Source of the DNA: Petrolisthes cinctipes
Taxonomy: Eukaryota; Arthropoda; Malacostraca; Decapoda; Porcellanidae
DNA length: 64,000 bases
Assembly (NCBI GenBank): GCA_033782935.1
Contig: JAWQEG010001234.1
Coordinates: forward strand, 442,501 to 506,500
Reading direction: 5' to 3'
Shown: in pieces, positions 1 to 15,200 of the stretch
Layout: each line of letters starts with the position of its first letter
How positions within the stretch are numbered: position 1 is the first letter of the stretch
Notes under the pieces: model-generated
Told to the model about the DNA's origin: nothing
Database searches by the model: none
The model's input: the letters and a program-made list of their open reading frames with translations, nothing else
Position numbers and translations under genes: made by a program

Positions 1-280
1 CTATTCCCCCCCCCCCTTCAAGCCTGTCCCCTACTCCCGCACCCCCTTAAGTAAATTCAAATTAATGTGTAAACATTATAAAATACATAAAATTCTTATA
101 ATAAAATAAATAACTGTCATATCAATAATAAGGTGTGTGTGGTTCTTCAACAGTACAGTACAGAACAGTACAGTGCTATTGCTTTTGTCATCCCACCATG
201 TAAAGCCACATGCTCCTCTCAAGTAGCTTATTTCCACTGTACCTATTCTACTATAGACTATTGTCGTGTTTTTTTTTTTT
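1..280. repeat. Left arm of giant inverted repeat
   Basis: This segment reads as the reverse complement of about 25,393-25,665. It starts in a C-rich foldback ending in cgcacccccttaa, runs through an AT-rich stretch and an AGTACAGTACAG run, and ends at the border of a T-rich minisatellite. The bases at roughly 183-250, read on the minus strand, resemble a piece of reverse transcriptase also present at 42,798-42,863. The match continues off the left window edge, so the true end of the repeat is not visible. Confidence 0.85.
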
Positions 281-2345
281 TTTTTAAGAATTATTTTTTT
301 GTTTTTTTAAGTATCAATTTTTTTTAGGTATTAATTTTTTTTAAGTATTAATTTTTTTTAAGTATTAATTTTTTTTTAGTATTAATGTTTTTAGGTATTA
401 TTTTTTTTTTCAAGTATTAATTTTGTTTATGTATTATATTTTTTTCTAAGTATTAATATATTTTTTTAAGTATTAATTTTTTAGTATTATTTTTTTTCAA
501 TATTTTTTTTTTAAGAATTAAATTTTTTTTAAGTATTATTTTTTTTTTTCAAGTATTATTTTTTTATGTATTATATATTTTTAAGTATTTTCGGAAAGTA
601 TTATTATTTTATTTTTTTAAGTATTATTTTTTTTCTTTTCTTTTAAGTATAAATTTTCTTTTTGATTATTAATTTTTTTTAAATATTATTTTTTTAAGTA
701 TAATTTTTCTAGCATTTTTTTTTAAGTATTATTTTTTTTCAAGTATTTTTTTTTTAGGTATTAAATATGTTTTAAGTATTAATTTTTTTAGGTATAATTT
801 AATTAATTTTTTTAGTATTAATTTTTTAAGTATTAATTTTTTTAAGTACTAAATTTTTTTAAGCATTAATTTTTTTTAACTTAATTTTTTTCAAGAATTA
901 TTTCATTTTTTTTAGTATTTTTTTTTTAAGTATTATTTTTTTTAGTATTAGTTTTTCTTTAAGTATTATTTTTTTTAAGTAATATTTTTTTTAAGTATTA
1001 TTTTTTTTCAAGTATTAATTTTTTTTAAGTATTAATTTTTTTAAGTATTACTTTTTTATTATTATTATTATTTTAAGTATTAATTTGTTTTACGTATTAA
1101 TTTTTTTAAATATTAATTTTTTTAAGTATTAATTTTTTTTAGTATTCATTTTTTTAAGTATACATTTTTTTTAAGTATTAATTTTTTTTAAGTATTAATG
1201 TTTTTAAGTATTATTTTTTTTTTTCAAGTATTAATATATTTTTTATAAGTATTATTTTTTAAAGTATTATTTTTTTTAGTTATTAAATTTTTTTTTTTTT
1301 TTTTTTAAGAATTAAATTTTTTTTAAGTATTAATTATTTTCAAGTATTTTTTTCTTATGTATTAAATTTTATTAAGTATTTTCGGAAAGTATTATTATTA
1401 AATTTTTTTAAGTATTAATTTTTTTCTTTTCTTTTTAAGTATAATGTTTTTTTCAAGTATTATTTTTTTTAATATCAATTTTTTCTAAGTATAATTTTTT
1501 AGTATTTATTTATTTTTTTAAGTATTATTATTTTTTAAGTATTAATTTTTTTTAAGTAGTAAATATTGTTTTAAGTATTAATTTTTTTAAGTATTATTAT
1601 TTTATTTTTTTTAGAATTAATTTTTTTTTTAAGTATTTTTATTTCAAGTATTACATTTTTTTAATTATTATTTTTTGTAAGTATTAATTGTTTTAAGTAT
1701 TTTTTTTATGTAATAATTTTTTTAGCATTAATATTTTTTTTAAGAATTTTTTTAAGTATTAATTTTTTATGTATAAAAAAAAAAGTTATTTTTTTAAGTA
1801 TTATTATTATTATTTGTTTATTTTAAATATTATCTTTTTAAGCATTAATTTTCATTTTTTTATATTACTTTAATATTTTAAAATATTACTTAAAAAAAGT
1901 TTGTTTTTAAATACTATTTTTTTTAATACTTCAGAAAAATTAATACTTAAAAAACAAAAATATTAATACAAAAAAAATAATACCTAAAAAAAAATTTATA
2001 CTTAACAAAAATTATTTAATACTTAAAAAAAATTAATACTTAAAAGAAAATAATTACTTAAAAAAATAAATTTGATCGTAAAAAAATAAATTTAATAGTA
2101 AAATAATAATAATAAAAAAAATAATACTTAAAAAAAATATTAAAAAAAAAATAATATAAAATACTTAATTAATATTTAATACTTAAAAAAAAGTTTTTTA
2201 ATACTAAATTTTTTTTAATACTAAACAAAATTAATACTAAAAAAATAATACTTAAAAAAAATTAATACATAAAAAAATAATAATAATACTTAAACAAAAA
2301 AAATTAATACTAAAAAAAAAGAAAAAAAATTTATCCTTAAAAAGT
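281..2345. repeat. AT-rich minisatellite, polarity flips near 1,860
   Basis: The array consists of degenerate ~15-17 bp units of the form TTTTTTTAAGTATTAA. From about 1,860 the units are in the opposite orientation (TTAATACTTAAAAAAA). No coding potential is seen. It is the mirror image of the array at 23,220-25,392, which has a short T-phase and a long A-phase. Confidence 0.9.
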
Positions 2346-2517
2346 AAACAATATATGATACTTGATATATCCTTAGCTTTAATATTTTATAATAATATAA
2401 TAATATAATAAAATTAGAACAGTTTTATTTTTTGTGCACAGAGCCTAAATGAACAAACAGAACCGAATCATCCAAAAATATCTCTAATTTTGTAAATTGA
2501 GGGAAATATCCCGTATT
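2346..2517. other. Unique AT-rich spacer, first copy
   Basis: This is a short non-repetitive stretch (temperature-neutral, no ORF) that recurs almost exactly at about 6,405-6,568. It marks the start of the part of the ~4.06 kb unit that is easiest to align between the two copies. Confidence 0.6.
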
Positions 2518-2745
2518 TAAGGGGGTGCGGGAATGTGGGACAGGCTTGGGGGGGTTTAGGGGGGTGCGTGAGTAGGGAACAGGCTTGGGGGAGGGGGGTA
2601 AGGACACAGGCTTGGTGGGGTGGTTAAGGGGGTGCGGGAATAGGGGACAGACCTTCTTCCCACCCCAAGCTTGTCCCCCTATTCCCGCACCCCCTATACA
2701 CCCCCCCCCCAAGCCTGTCCCCTACACCCGCACCCCCTTAAATTC
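2518..2745. mobile_element. G-rich TTAA-flanked foldback element (copy A)
   Basis: The element opens with TTAAGGGGGTGCGGGAA and closes with GCACCCCCTTAA. G-runs fill the left half and C-runs the right half, with the motif GGGGACAGGCTTGGGG recurring inside. TTAA at both ends resembles a piggyBac or Kolobok type target duplication, but TTAA could belong to the inverted repeat itself. It encodes nothing convincing. Nine further complete or partial relatives occur in the window. Confidence 0.7.
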
Positions 2746-2850
2746 AAAAACACAATAATTAACATCTTTTCTATAACTAACTATAATATAGATATAAATA
2801 TCAGTTACAATAGAATTATTTGATTAATATGAAGGATTTGTTACTACTCA

Positions 2851-3070
2851 TGTGTATGTGTGTGTATGTGTGTGGAGAAGTGTGCGTGTGTGTGTGTGTA
2901 TGTGGAAAAGTGTGTGTGTGTATGTGTATATGGAGAAGTGTGTGTGTGTGTGTGGATGTGGAGAAGTGTGTGTTTGTGTGTGTGTGTGGAGAAGTGTGTG
3001 TATGTGGAGAAGTGTGTGTGTGTGGAGAAGTGTGTGTATGTGAAGTGTGTGTGTGTGTGTGTGTGGAGAA

Positions 3071-3103
<33 letters not shown>

Positions 3104-3243
3104 GAGAAGTGTGTGTGTGTGTGTATGTGTAGAAGTGTGTGTATGTGTATGTATGTATGTGAAGTGTGTGTACGTGTGTGTATGTGAAGTGTGTGTGTGT
3201 GTGTATGTGGAGAAGTGTGTAAGTGAAGTGTGTGTATGTGAAT

Positions 3244-3303
<60 letters not shown>
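2851..3303. repeat. Compound GT / GTGGAGAA minisatellite and GA microsatellite
   Basis: GT tracts are interrupted regularly by GGAGAAGTGT, forming a higher-order repeat, and end in a pure (GA)n run at about 3,245-3,303. Open frames full of Cys-Val here are artefacts of the repeat. The block recurs at 6,910-7,311 with fewer units and a shorter GA run. Confidence 0.9.
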
Positions 3304-3305
<2 letters not shown>

Positions 3306-3530
3306 AAGCGGGTCTTAATTAATAGCCCCGGGGGAAGAGAAAAATCCGGGATCAGAATTGTCTACCAGGCCCCGTTATCACCCCCGCCCCGCCTCGCCCC
3401 GCCCCACCACACCCCGCCCCGCCCCGTTATCACCCACGCCCCGCCTCGCCTTGGCCCGTCCCGCACTCACTTCGCCCTGCCCCGCCTCGCCTGCCCCGGC
3501 CGCATATTATCCAAGTCTGGTGGGCTACGT
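3304..3530. repeat. GC-rich CCCCGCC satellite (copy 1)
   Basis: A short unique lead (about 55 bp) passes into CCCCGCCCCGTTATCACC-type repeats and ends near ccccggccgcat. The same block recurs at 7,312-7,535, and a related stretch in the same orientation lies at 20,888-20,995, just outside the right end of the MULE. Confidence 0.8.
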
Positions 3531-6404
<2,874 letters not shown>

Positions 6405-6568
6405 GTAAACAATATATGATACTTGATATATCCTTAGCTTTAATATTTTATAATAATATAATAAAATTAGAACAGTTTTATTTTTTGTGCACAGAGCCTA
6501 AATGAACAAACAGAACCGAATCATCCAAAAATATCTCTAATTTTGTAAATTGAGGGAAATATCCCGTA

Positions 6569-6806
6569 TTTAAGGGAGTGCGGGAATGGGGGACAGGCTT
6601 GGGGGGGTTTAGGGGGGTGTGGGAGTAGGGAACAGGCTCTGGGGGGGGTGTGGGAGTAGGAGAACAGGCTTGGGGGGGTGGTTAAGGGGGTGCGGGAATA
6701 GGGGACAGACCTTCTTCCCACCCCAAGCTTGTCCCCCTATTCCCGCACCCCCTATACACCCCCCCCCCCAAGCCTGTCCCCTACACCCGCACCCCCTTAA
6801 ATTCAA
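6569..6806. mobile_element. G-rich TTAA-flanked foldback element (copy B)
   Basis: This is the duplicate of the copy at 2,518-2,745, with the same flanks (ATTTAAGGG.. and ..CCCTTAAATTC) and minor internal length differences. Because the flanks are also duplicated, it arose by segmental duplication rather than by a second insertion. Confidence 0.7.
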
Positions 6807-6909
6807 AAACACAATAATTAACATCTTTTCTATAACTAACTATAATATAGATATAAATATCAGTTACAATAGAATTATTTGATTAATATGAAGGATTTGT
6901 TACTACTCA

Positions 6910-7311
6910 TGTGTATGTGTGTGTATGTGTGTGGAGAAGTGTGCGTGTGTGTGTGTGTATGTGGAAAAGTGTGTGTGTGTATGTGTATATGGAGAAGTGT
7001 GTGTGTGTGTGTGGATGTGGAGAAGTGTGTGTTTGTGTGTGTGTGTGGAGAAGTGTGTGTATGTGGAGAAGTGTGTGTGTGTGGAGAAGTGTGTGTATGT
7101 GAAGTGTGTGTGTGTGTGTGTGGAGAAGTGTGTGTGTGTGTGTGTATATGTGGAGAAGTGTGTGTGTGTGTGTATGTGTAGAAGTGTGTGTATGTGTATG
7201 TATGTATGTGAAGTGTGTGTACGTGTGTGTATGTGAAGTGTGTGTGTGTGTGTATGTGGAGAAGTGTGTAAGTGAAGTGTGTGTATGTGAAGAGAGAGAG
7301 AGAGAGAGAGA
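6910..7311. repeat. Compound GT / GTGGAGAA minisatellite (second copy)
   Basis: Same organisation as 2,851-3,303 but with a few GT units missing and the terminal GA run shortened to about 20 bp. The offset between the copies is about 4,059 bp. Confidence 0.9.
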
Positions 7312-7535
7312 GTTAAGCGGGTCTTAATTAATAGCCCCGAGGGAAGAGAAAAATCCGGGATCAGAATTGTCTACCAGGCCCTGTTATCAACCCCGCCCCG
7401 CCTCGCCCCGCCCCACCACGCCCTGTCCCGCCACACCCCGCCCCGCCCCGTTATCACCCCCGCCCCGCCTCGCCTTGGCCCGTCCCGCACTCACTTCGCC
7501 CTGCCCCGCCTCGCCTGCCCCGGCCGCATTTTTCC
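7312..7535. repeat. GC-rich CCCCGCC satellite (copy 2)
   Basis: Nearly identical to 3,304-3,530 with one extra short unit. It ends about 30 bp before the left terminal inverted repeat of the MULE. Confidence 0.8.
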
Positions 7536-7562
7536 CAAGTCTCTCACTATATCGGTAAGGGA

Positions 7563-7931
7563 GGATATTACAGCCAATCACAGCCCACCTTTTCCATGGC
7601 ACAAATATTACCAGAATGTGAAAACTTAAGGTTGGACAACAAAGGTAATATTCATATAAATTTTCATTGTTTATTGCAATAAGAAGCATTTAGTTTTATT
7701 CCATTACAGTGATTTTATGTTTTAAAACAAGTGTTAATGATGAAATAAGGAAACATGACAGTAATATAAATCACATTTTCAATGTTTTTTGCATTGGTAA
7801 CACTGACCAACGATAAACATCATCCTTGTACATTTCGGCAGTAATGTATTTCGCCGAAAACAGTGCTACTTTACTTATGAGGAAGTTATCGTATGCTTAT
7901 TTATATTCATAATAAACGGCATTATTTATAG
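7563..7931 (+). repeat. MULE left terminal inverted repeat
   Basis: Reverse complement of 20,519-20,887, equal in length (369 bp). The one difference I noticed is within gttttaaaac(a/g)agtg. Similarity stops abruptly after ATTATTTATAG on both sides. Confidence 0.9.
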
Positions 7932-8125
7932 AGTAACATATCAACATAACATATTTTGAACATGTTGTTGGTAATAACACAACGACCTTCGAACCGAAAA
8001 CATGAGATGATTGTACTCGGAGATACAGTTTGCTGACTTTGCTCGCGATACATTTGATTTTTGGTACACTCAAGTCACTCTGAGCCATCTCACGCTTCGC
8101 ATCTCACACCTCACGTTCAGAGCTG

Positions 8126-8401
8126 CTATCATCAGTGCAATGTATCTGCATGAAGTGTTTGATTTCAAGGAAAATGGTTTTGATAACGTTATTGAGAAAG
8201 TAACTGAAGACTGTTACAATTAGAACAAATATCCGCACCAGAGACGACTTCAAAAAGTGGAATGAGGTGTATATGGCCAAGACCCACAGTCGCTTCAATA
8301 GCAAGAGGTTACGTTCAGTGGGAGAGCGGAAACTATTTCGGGAAGTCCTGATTTGTCATCATGGTGTGAAACACAAGGGTGTAAAGAAGACATATACAGG
8401 G
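8126..8401 (+). pseudogene. MULE transposase-like exon 1 (N-terminal)
   Basis: One frame gives an N-terminal segment (MYLHEVFDF..., ending ..VTEDCYN) up to about 8,220, then the reading shifts by one frame to ..TRDDFKKWNEVYMAKTHSR.. and VLICHHG, followed by a good splice donor GG|GTAAGT at 8,402. The ..CHH.. and later ..HNH.. residues match the zinc-binding N-terminus of animal MULE proteins that also carry a SWIM finger. The frame change means either a one-base lesion or an unrecognised small intron. Confidence 0.5.
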
Positions 8402-8740
8402 TAAGTTAAGTGTGTATGTATTGTAGACTTGTAAGTACAATATATTCTATTCCAAAATTAAGACCTCATGGTTAATTATGCCAGATGCACCTCACATCAT
8501 AGACTACAATTTTAACTATACAGTAACTTACAGTACTCTGTTATCAAAATAGGCCTAAGGGGTACCTTGGAAGTATGAATGAATTTCAGAAAATATTTGA
8601 TTCATAGGTAGTGTACATACAGTAGGGTATGAAAAACATATATACAATGTGGATAAACAGTGGGGAATGAAATACTTTGTGTAGAAAATTTTTACATGCT
8701 TAAATTGAAAAAAAAAATATATATAGGCTATTCATATATA

Positions 8741-9483
8741 CAGGGTGTATCGCGAGGTATATCATTAAATTTCACCAGAGATATAAAATATAATTTTGCT
8801 TATATTTTGTTGTATAAAGTATGGTGTGTGTGATCTCAGTAAAGTACAATGAATACTGATAAAAACTATTTTACCTTATGTTGTCAAATGGCGGTGAGCT
8901 TCGGAGGGAGTGGAAGCCTAATATGGTTTTCGGACCAAAGAGGTCTTATTTATTTCATCTTAATAATTTTTATCATGATTGCAATATTTATGTGATGTTC
9001 TATAACGTACATTGAATCATATTTTCAATGCAGAGGGATAATACCAGGCCTGTATAAGAAGAAAATCCGTGAAATGTAGGAAAATGCTAAGACTTGCAGC
9101 TGGCGTTATGTCGGTAAAGTTTACCTAACCTCCAAAAGATATTAATCATATTTCGTCGAATATTATTTATACAGGCCTGGTATTATCCCTCTGCATTGAA
9201 AATATGATTCAATGTACGTTATAGAACATCACATAAATATTGCAATCATGATAAAAATTATTAAGATGAAATAAATAAGACCTCTTTGGTCCGAAAACCA
9301 TATTAGGCTTCCACTCCCTCCGAAGCTCACCGCCATTTGACAACATAAGGTAAAATAGTTTTTATCAGTATTCATTGTACTTTACTGAGATCACACACAC
9401 CATACTTTATACAACAAAATATAAGCAAAATTATATTTTATATCTCTGGTGTAATTTAATGATATACCTCGTGATACACCCTG
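8741..9483. mobile_element. 743-bp foldback MITE, ~310-bp arms
   Basis: CAGGGTGTATCGCGAGGTA at the left end matches the reverse complement of the right end. The arms continue for about 310 bp each, through a motif reading TGGCGGTGAGCTTCGGAGG, around a ~120 bp spacer. TATATA directly adjoins both ends and is a plausible target duplication, but the surrounding sequence is TA-rich. It sits in the intron between the first two MULE exons and has no coding capacity. Confidence 0.8.
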
Positions 9484-9490
9484 TATATAT

Positions 9491-9711
9491 ACCGGTGCTG
9501 TACCGATTTGTAAAAAAGAAATTTCTTATTGTATACCATACCTTAATTCCTATATGCTTAGATTTTAAAAAAATAGATAGGCTATTCATACATATATTAT
9601 ATTGGAGTACATTTTTATCTTGGATTTTACTAAGTAAATCACTATAATAGGAATTATTATGGTATGGTATACAATAAGAAATTTCTTTTTTACAAATCGG
9701 TATAGTACCAG
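9491..9711. repeat. Small palindromic element
   Basis: The sequence TTGTAAAAAAGAAATTTC near 9,508 recurs inverted near 9,690, giving arms of about 60 bp. The middle contains a copy of ATAGGCTATTCATA also present just left of the 743-bp foldback, so the foldback may have inserted into a relative of this repeat. Confidence 0.6.
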
Positions 9712-10116
9712 TATTTATCTAGAGTGGCCAAACTAAATTAAAACAAATTGTTTGAATAAAACAAGGATTTCAGTACCTAATTTAGTCATACCTAACCTAT
9801 CCAAATCTTACCACCATAACGTAATATGTAAAGTTGGCCACATGATTTCTTATACTCTTATACATACAATCTGGAAAGAGAGCCTATTGCTGTGAAAGCA
9901 TTTTAAGTAATAGTTTACAAGTGACAAGGTGCTTGCATAGTGACAACCCCAAAATAATCTTGTCTTCTGTTATTCTAGTCCTACATTTCTTCATGTTGTG
10001 AATCCTTGAAACCAACAGTGTGTGTACAAATTCTACTTACCATACCAACATACACACCATAGTACAGTAGTAGCCTACATACCATATATTATACCACAAG
10101 TTATTTGTATTTCAGA

Positions 10117-10310
10117 TGCCAGGTACACATGGATGTCACTATCCGAACAGGATCCAAGAATTCCCTCTACAGTGATAAGCTGATGAAAGAATACCCCTGT
10201 TTTATTATTATCAAGGGTAATCATAACCACCCAACAGCATCAGCTGAAGCCCTCAATCAGCTACCTGTGTCGCCAACCACTAGGATGATGTTTGAGAAAT
10301 ATTTTGAACA
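10117..10310 (+). CDS. MULE transposase-like exon 2 (zinc-binding HNH)
   Basis: Bounded by ATTTCAG and ..GAACAAG|GTACGG. The translation includes CQVHMDVTIRTG and IKGNHNHPTASAEAL, the conserved HNHP segment of FLYWCH/WRKY-like zinc fingers of MULE transposases. It continues the CHH motif of the previous exon, and no stop interrupts it. Confidence 0.6.
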
Positions 10311-10997
10311 AGGTACGGTAATGATTATATAGTGCTTTACTATATTTTGAATGTGTACCAATACTGTAGGATAAACTTAGCATGCATGAGAGGGGTTTAG
10401 AAAATCAACTTGTTCAGAAGCTATTGTTGTTATTGACTGTGCTCTTCACATCCCCCTGGTCAGTAAAATATCAACCAAGGCTGCACAGTAACACCTCACT
10501 TTTGCAGAAATATTTATTTGGTTGGACGCCAGACCTGCAACCTCTCATGGGTGAGGCCTATATAATGCTATAATGCAGTTTATAATGCAAAGATGTGTAA
10601 CTATAATATTACCCTGATTTAATGCAATTATCATCATCAAAAACATATCAATATACTGTATAGCAGTGTTTTCTCTGATGTGTGTTAATGCTGCAGTACT
10701 CCACGGAAATTGTAGTTTATTCTGGTAATTTATGTGTTCAGCATATTTTGTTATAACACTTAATTATTATGAATGATACCTTGGGGGAGTACTAGTACTG
10801 CAGAATTTCTTTCAGTTCTATAGTTGAATGAGCATGTTCATGAGAATCAGACAGCGCAAATAAGTTTGAAATAAGTATGAAAATGGTTTTGGGAAAGTAA
10901 GAATATGAATATGGCCATTCTGTGAAATCACAGATTTTTTTTATGGTAGTATATTGATATCAAAACCTATTAATTTCTTGGTTTTACATTCCACAGG

Positions 10998-11241
10998 GCT
11001 GACAACTGCACAAGCATCAAGGCATCACATTTGGAAAATGGACCTTTGTGAGGATCTTTCTGCACAAGCAAATCATGCCATTAATCCATCTTTGAGGGCC
11101 ATTTCCTACATGAGGCAACTCATGAGCACTCTGGGCAATATCATATCGGACAGGAGCAGTTTTACGTGGCCATCATACAAACAATTTCTGTGAGGCAACT
11201 ATGTGCATTATTAAGGAAATTGTTCTGAACAGGTACAGTAC
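10998..11241 (+). pseudogene. MULE transposase-like exon 3
   Basis: Acceptor ACATTCCACAG, donor AACAG|GTACAG. It translates as GLTTAQASRHHIWKM.. up to about 11,190, then needs a one-base frame change to read on to the donor. The position corresponds to the segment just before the DDE core in related proteins. Nothing resembling the core follows before the LTR element at 11,337. Confidence 0.5.
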
Positions 11242-11332
11242 TGGAAAATTCATATTTACTGAAAATGAAAACGACTGGGTGACCTTTGATTAGTTTACTT
11301 TCTGTTTCAGTTTTCAAGAGTCTTGGGATTAA

Positions 11333-11336
11333 CAAC
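11333..11336. repeat. Target site duplication CAAC (left)
   Basis: CAAC at 11,333-11,336 is repeated at 17,980-17,983, immediately outside the two LTRs. A 4-bp duplication is usual for Ty3/gypsy elements. Confidence 0.8.
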
Positions 11337-12043
11337 TATCACTTTACAACCCTGGCTAACCCTTGCCCTGGGCTACTACCCTCAATAACACAGGGAAGCA
11401 GTGACGAAGTCTAATTTAGAACACTCAATAACCCAGTGAGCAGCCATAAATATGAGGGAATGGTGGGCATGAGGTAAAAACGTTAAGGGGGTAGTCTGGA
11501 GAGGAATATTAATAAACAATTAACTACATTTACACACAGTATTTACATATTTAATGTACACAGGAAAAAAGGGATACAGCACAAATATGAATATCCTACC
11601 ATAGTCGAGATTGACTATGCCTAACAAAGGACAAACCTTAATGCACCACGAGGGAGCATTTCACACGGGACACAACAAGGAGGAGAGCTGAGGGGGAGAT
11701 GTTGTCTTAACCAGTGGCGGGAACAGAGAGAGACCTAGAGCAAGCCAGGCCGCCTCTCGGACGGCAGCGAAAAGGGGTTATTCAACCTAGCCTGGGGGAA
11801 AACTATCTAACAATAACAATATGAATATTTGATGATGAATAATATGAGTTTATACATTACTAGCAGAGAATTACTATATTAAATGAATAACAACATAAAT
11901 ACTATTAGTGGGGAATGTATTTACAGTTAATTATATGCACCTATCGTGCGCCCGCCAGGGAAGGTATAAAATATAGCCAAACACAACTACAGTGTTACCA
12001 AAAAACATGGTCCAGCGTTACCAATTGGGCTGGATCCATGACA
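11337..12043 (-). repeat. 3' LTR of the GMR1-like element
   Basis: 707 bp, one mismatch to the other LTR. It lies downstream of the ORF in the coding direction and contains the AACCCTTGCCCTGGGCT segment near its outer edge. Confidence 0.9.
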
Positions 12044-12062
12044 CCTCCCCCCCCAAGAAAAC
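12044..12062 (-). other. Polypurine tract
   Basis: On the minus strand the bases before the 3' LTR read TTTTCTTGGGGGGGGAGG, a G-rich polypurine tract abutting TGTCATG. This is the expected plus-strand primer position. Confidence 0.8.
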
Positions 12063-12241
12063 TTTTTTTTTTTTGCCTTATGGGAAAAAAAAAAGAAAAA
12101 AACAACTTACGACTCCTAACATGAAGTAACATATATAGACATAGACATATATATAAAGACATAAATAAATACACTGGAAATACATTAAAAAAAAATCATA
12201 ATAATAAATACAAAGAACCTGAAAAAAAACAAAACAAGAAA

Positions 12242-15200
12242 TTAAACACGAGATAAAGCATCTGCAAGGGTATTTTCCTTTCCTCGTATATGTTGCACAG
12301 ATAAATTGTAAGGTTGTAATGCGAGAGCCCACCTCAATACACGAGCATTTTTGAATTTTACCCTTTCTAAAAATACAAGAGGGTTATGGTCTGTGTAGAC
12401 TGTAATTACATGAGGGCTGCCTGATAAAAATACTCCAAATGTCTCTGTAGCCAAGACAATACCTAATGCTTCCTTTTCTATGGTTGCATAGGCTTTTTGA
12501 TGACTCTTTAATTTCTGGGAATAATAACATAAGGGATGTAAGACCTCGTCATTCATTTTCTGTAATAGTACTGCACCCACCCCAACATCGCTGGCGTCCA
12601 CATGGATGTAGAAGGGTTTATTTTGATCGGGAGTACGTAGAACAGGAGCACTGGAGAGTAGGACTTTAAGAGACAGGAAGGCTTTCTGGCAGTCATCCGT
12701 CCACTGGAAGGTTCTTTTGGTGCTCAGGAGGTCGGTCAGGGGAGATGATACCTGGGCAAAGTTACAGCAGAATCGGCGGTAATATCCGGCCATGCCCAAG
12801 AACCGCATAACTTCCTTCTTGCTGGTGGGCCTGGGATACTGTATGATGGCTTCCACCTTGGCGCTGACGGGAGCTAGCTGGCCTTGACCCACCACATGCC
12901 CTAAGAAGGTGACGTGAGCATGCCCAAACTCACTCTTGGAAAGGTTCACCGTCAGGCAGGCCCCCTGTAGAACTTGAAATAATTTTCTTAGCCTTTCTAT
13001 GTGGTCCTCCCAGCTGTCACTCCACACTACCAGGTCATCCAGGTAGACTCGGACACCGGTCAGCTCTGCAGTAAGGTGATTCATTAGCCTCTGGAAGGTT
13101 CCGGGGGCGTTCCGCATTCCGAAGGGGAGCACCACAAACTCCCAGAGGCCGGTTGGAGTGGCAAAGGCTGAGATGGGCTGAGCACGTTCAGTGAGGGGGA
13201 CTTGATAATAACCTTGGAGGAGGTCCAGCTTGGAGATGAAGCGGGCTGACCCCAGGTCATCCATGATGTCATCCATACGAGGCAGGGGATAAGAGTCAGG
13301 CACTGTCACTGCATTCACCCGGCGGTAGTCCACACACATGCGGAATGTACCACCGGGCTTAGGGACTAGCACCACTGGGGAAGACCATGGACTTAAACTG
13401 GGACGGATGAGTCCCTGCTTCCGCAACCTCTCGACTTCTTCCTGCAGGAATTCTCTCTTCTCGGGGCCGAGGCGGTATGGTGTCTGTCGTATGGGCCTGG
13501 CTCCCTGGACATCCACGTCATGTTGAAGTAGTGGACAAAGTTGAGGTACATCCCCACAAACGTCTTGGAACTCCTGTAGAAGAGAGGTTATGTCGCCGGC
13601 CTGGGGAGGGGGTAGGTGCATCACTTTATGACTGAGGTCAGCTAGGATCTGAGAATTAGCTAATTTAGTACCTATGAATGGAGAACTTTCATCATCTTGG
13701 GTCTTGTCACTCAACTGGGCACTTATCAGCGTGACTGGGGCAACATCATGGGGCAGTGTCTCTCGCGGGTTATACAATTTCAAAAGATTTATATGGACCT
13801 TACGTATCTTCTTACGCCGGTCTGGTGTTGCAATGACATAGTTAAGGTCTCCAGCCCGTTCCAACACTGTATAGGGACCATAAAACTTAGACTGGAGGGG
13901 ATGGTTAGGCAAAGGGAGCAGAGCTAGAACTGAATCACCTGTCTTAAAAGTGCGTATTTGGACCTTGTGGCGCTTATCATAATTAAGTTTCATACGTTCC
14001 TGAGCTTGACCTAGGTGTGAATGAGCCACCTTTAAGGCAGTGCGTAAAGTTGTCTGAAAGTCAGTAACATATGTAGCAACTGGAACACAATTATCTTCTC
14101 TTAACCAACACTCTTTTAAGACTTTAAGAGGTCCTCTTACCTGGTGACCATAAATTAGTTGGAAAGGGCTGAATCCCAGACTTTCTTGAACACTATCACG
14201 TACAGAAAATAATAACAAATCAATACCTTCATCCCAATCCTTACCAGATTCCATACAAAAAGCTTTAATCATGGTCTTCAAGGTGTGGTGGAACCTCTCC
14301 ACTACACCTTGACTCTGTGGATGAAAGGCAGTGGACATATAATGAGAAATCCCTAGAGTATTCACAACTTCCTTAAATAACCTAGAGGTGAAATTAGACC
14401 CCTGGTCTGACTGAACAATAGTTGGCAACCCCACTTGGGTGAAAAACTTAATAAGAGCCCTGACAATATTTTTAGAGTTAATGCTACGAAGGGGAATTGC
14501 TTCTGGGTAGCGGGTGGCAGAATCCATAATGGTAAGCAAATATTGGTTACCACGCTTACTCTTGGGCAAAGGGCCAACACAGTCAATTATAATTTTACTA
14601 AAAGGCTCGTCCATGACTGGTATGGGACAGAGAGGGGCAAGTTTAACTCCAGGACCAGACTTATTGCTAAGTTGACATATGTGACAAGTTCCGCAATATG
14701 AAGCAACATCTTTTCTTAACTTAGGCCAGTAGAAATGAGACAGAATTTTCTGGTAAGTCTTGCGGACACCCAGGTGGCCACCCACACCATCATGGGCAAT
14801 GCTTAATATTGATGCTCGTAAGGGTTTAGGAATAATTATTTGATGGACAGTCTCCCAGGTGTGACTAGCAGGTACATGCAAGGGTCTGAATTTCCTCATC
14901 AAAACATTAGAATTAAGATAAAAACAATTTGAAAAATTATGAACCTCTCCTTCTTCAGTCAAATTATTGAAAAACTTTTGCAACTCAGGGTCACAGGACT
15001 GCTGCTGAATTAAAGCCTCACGGGTGATAGGGAGAGCATTGGAGTGGGTTTCCGTGGGCAAAGGGACATGAATGTCATCATTAAATAATTCACCAAGGAA
15101 CAAATCATCAGTAGGGTCATTAGGTTCCTCTGAAGGAGCTTCAGCCAGCCCCTTACTCTGGCTACGTGTGACCGCACAATTGGGGAAAAGATTGGGGTAC

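Noticed and set aside
2820..3245. Cys/Val-rich open frames over the GT minisatellite
   Set aside because: They arise in several frames from the GT repeat and have no family signature.
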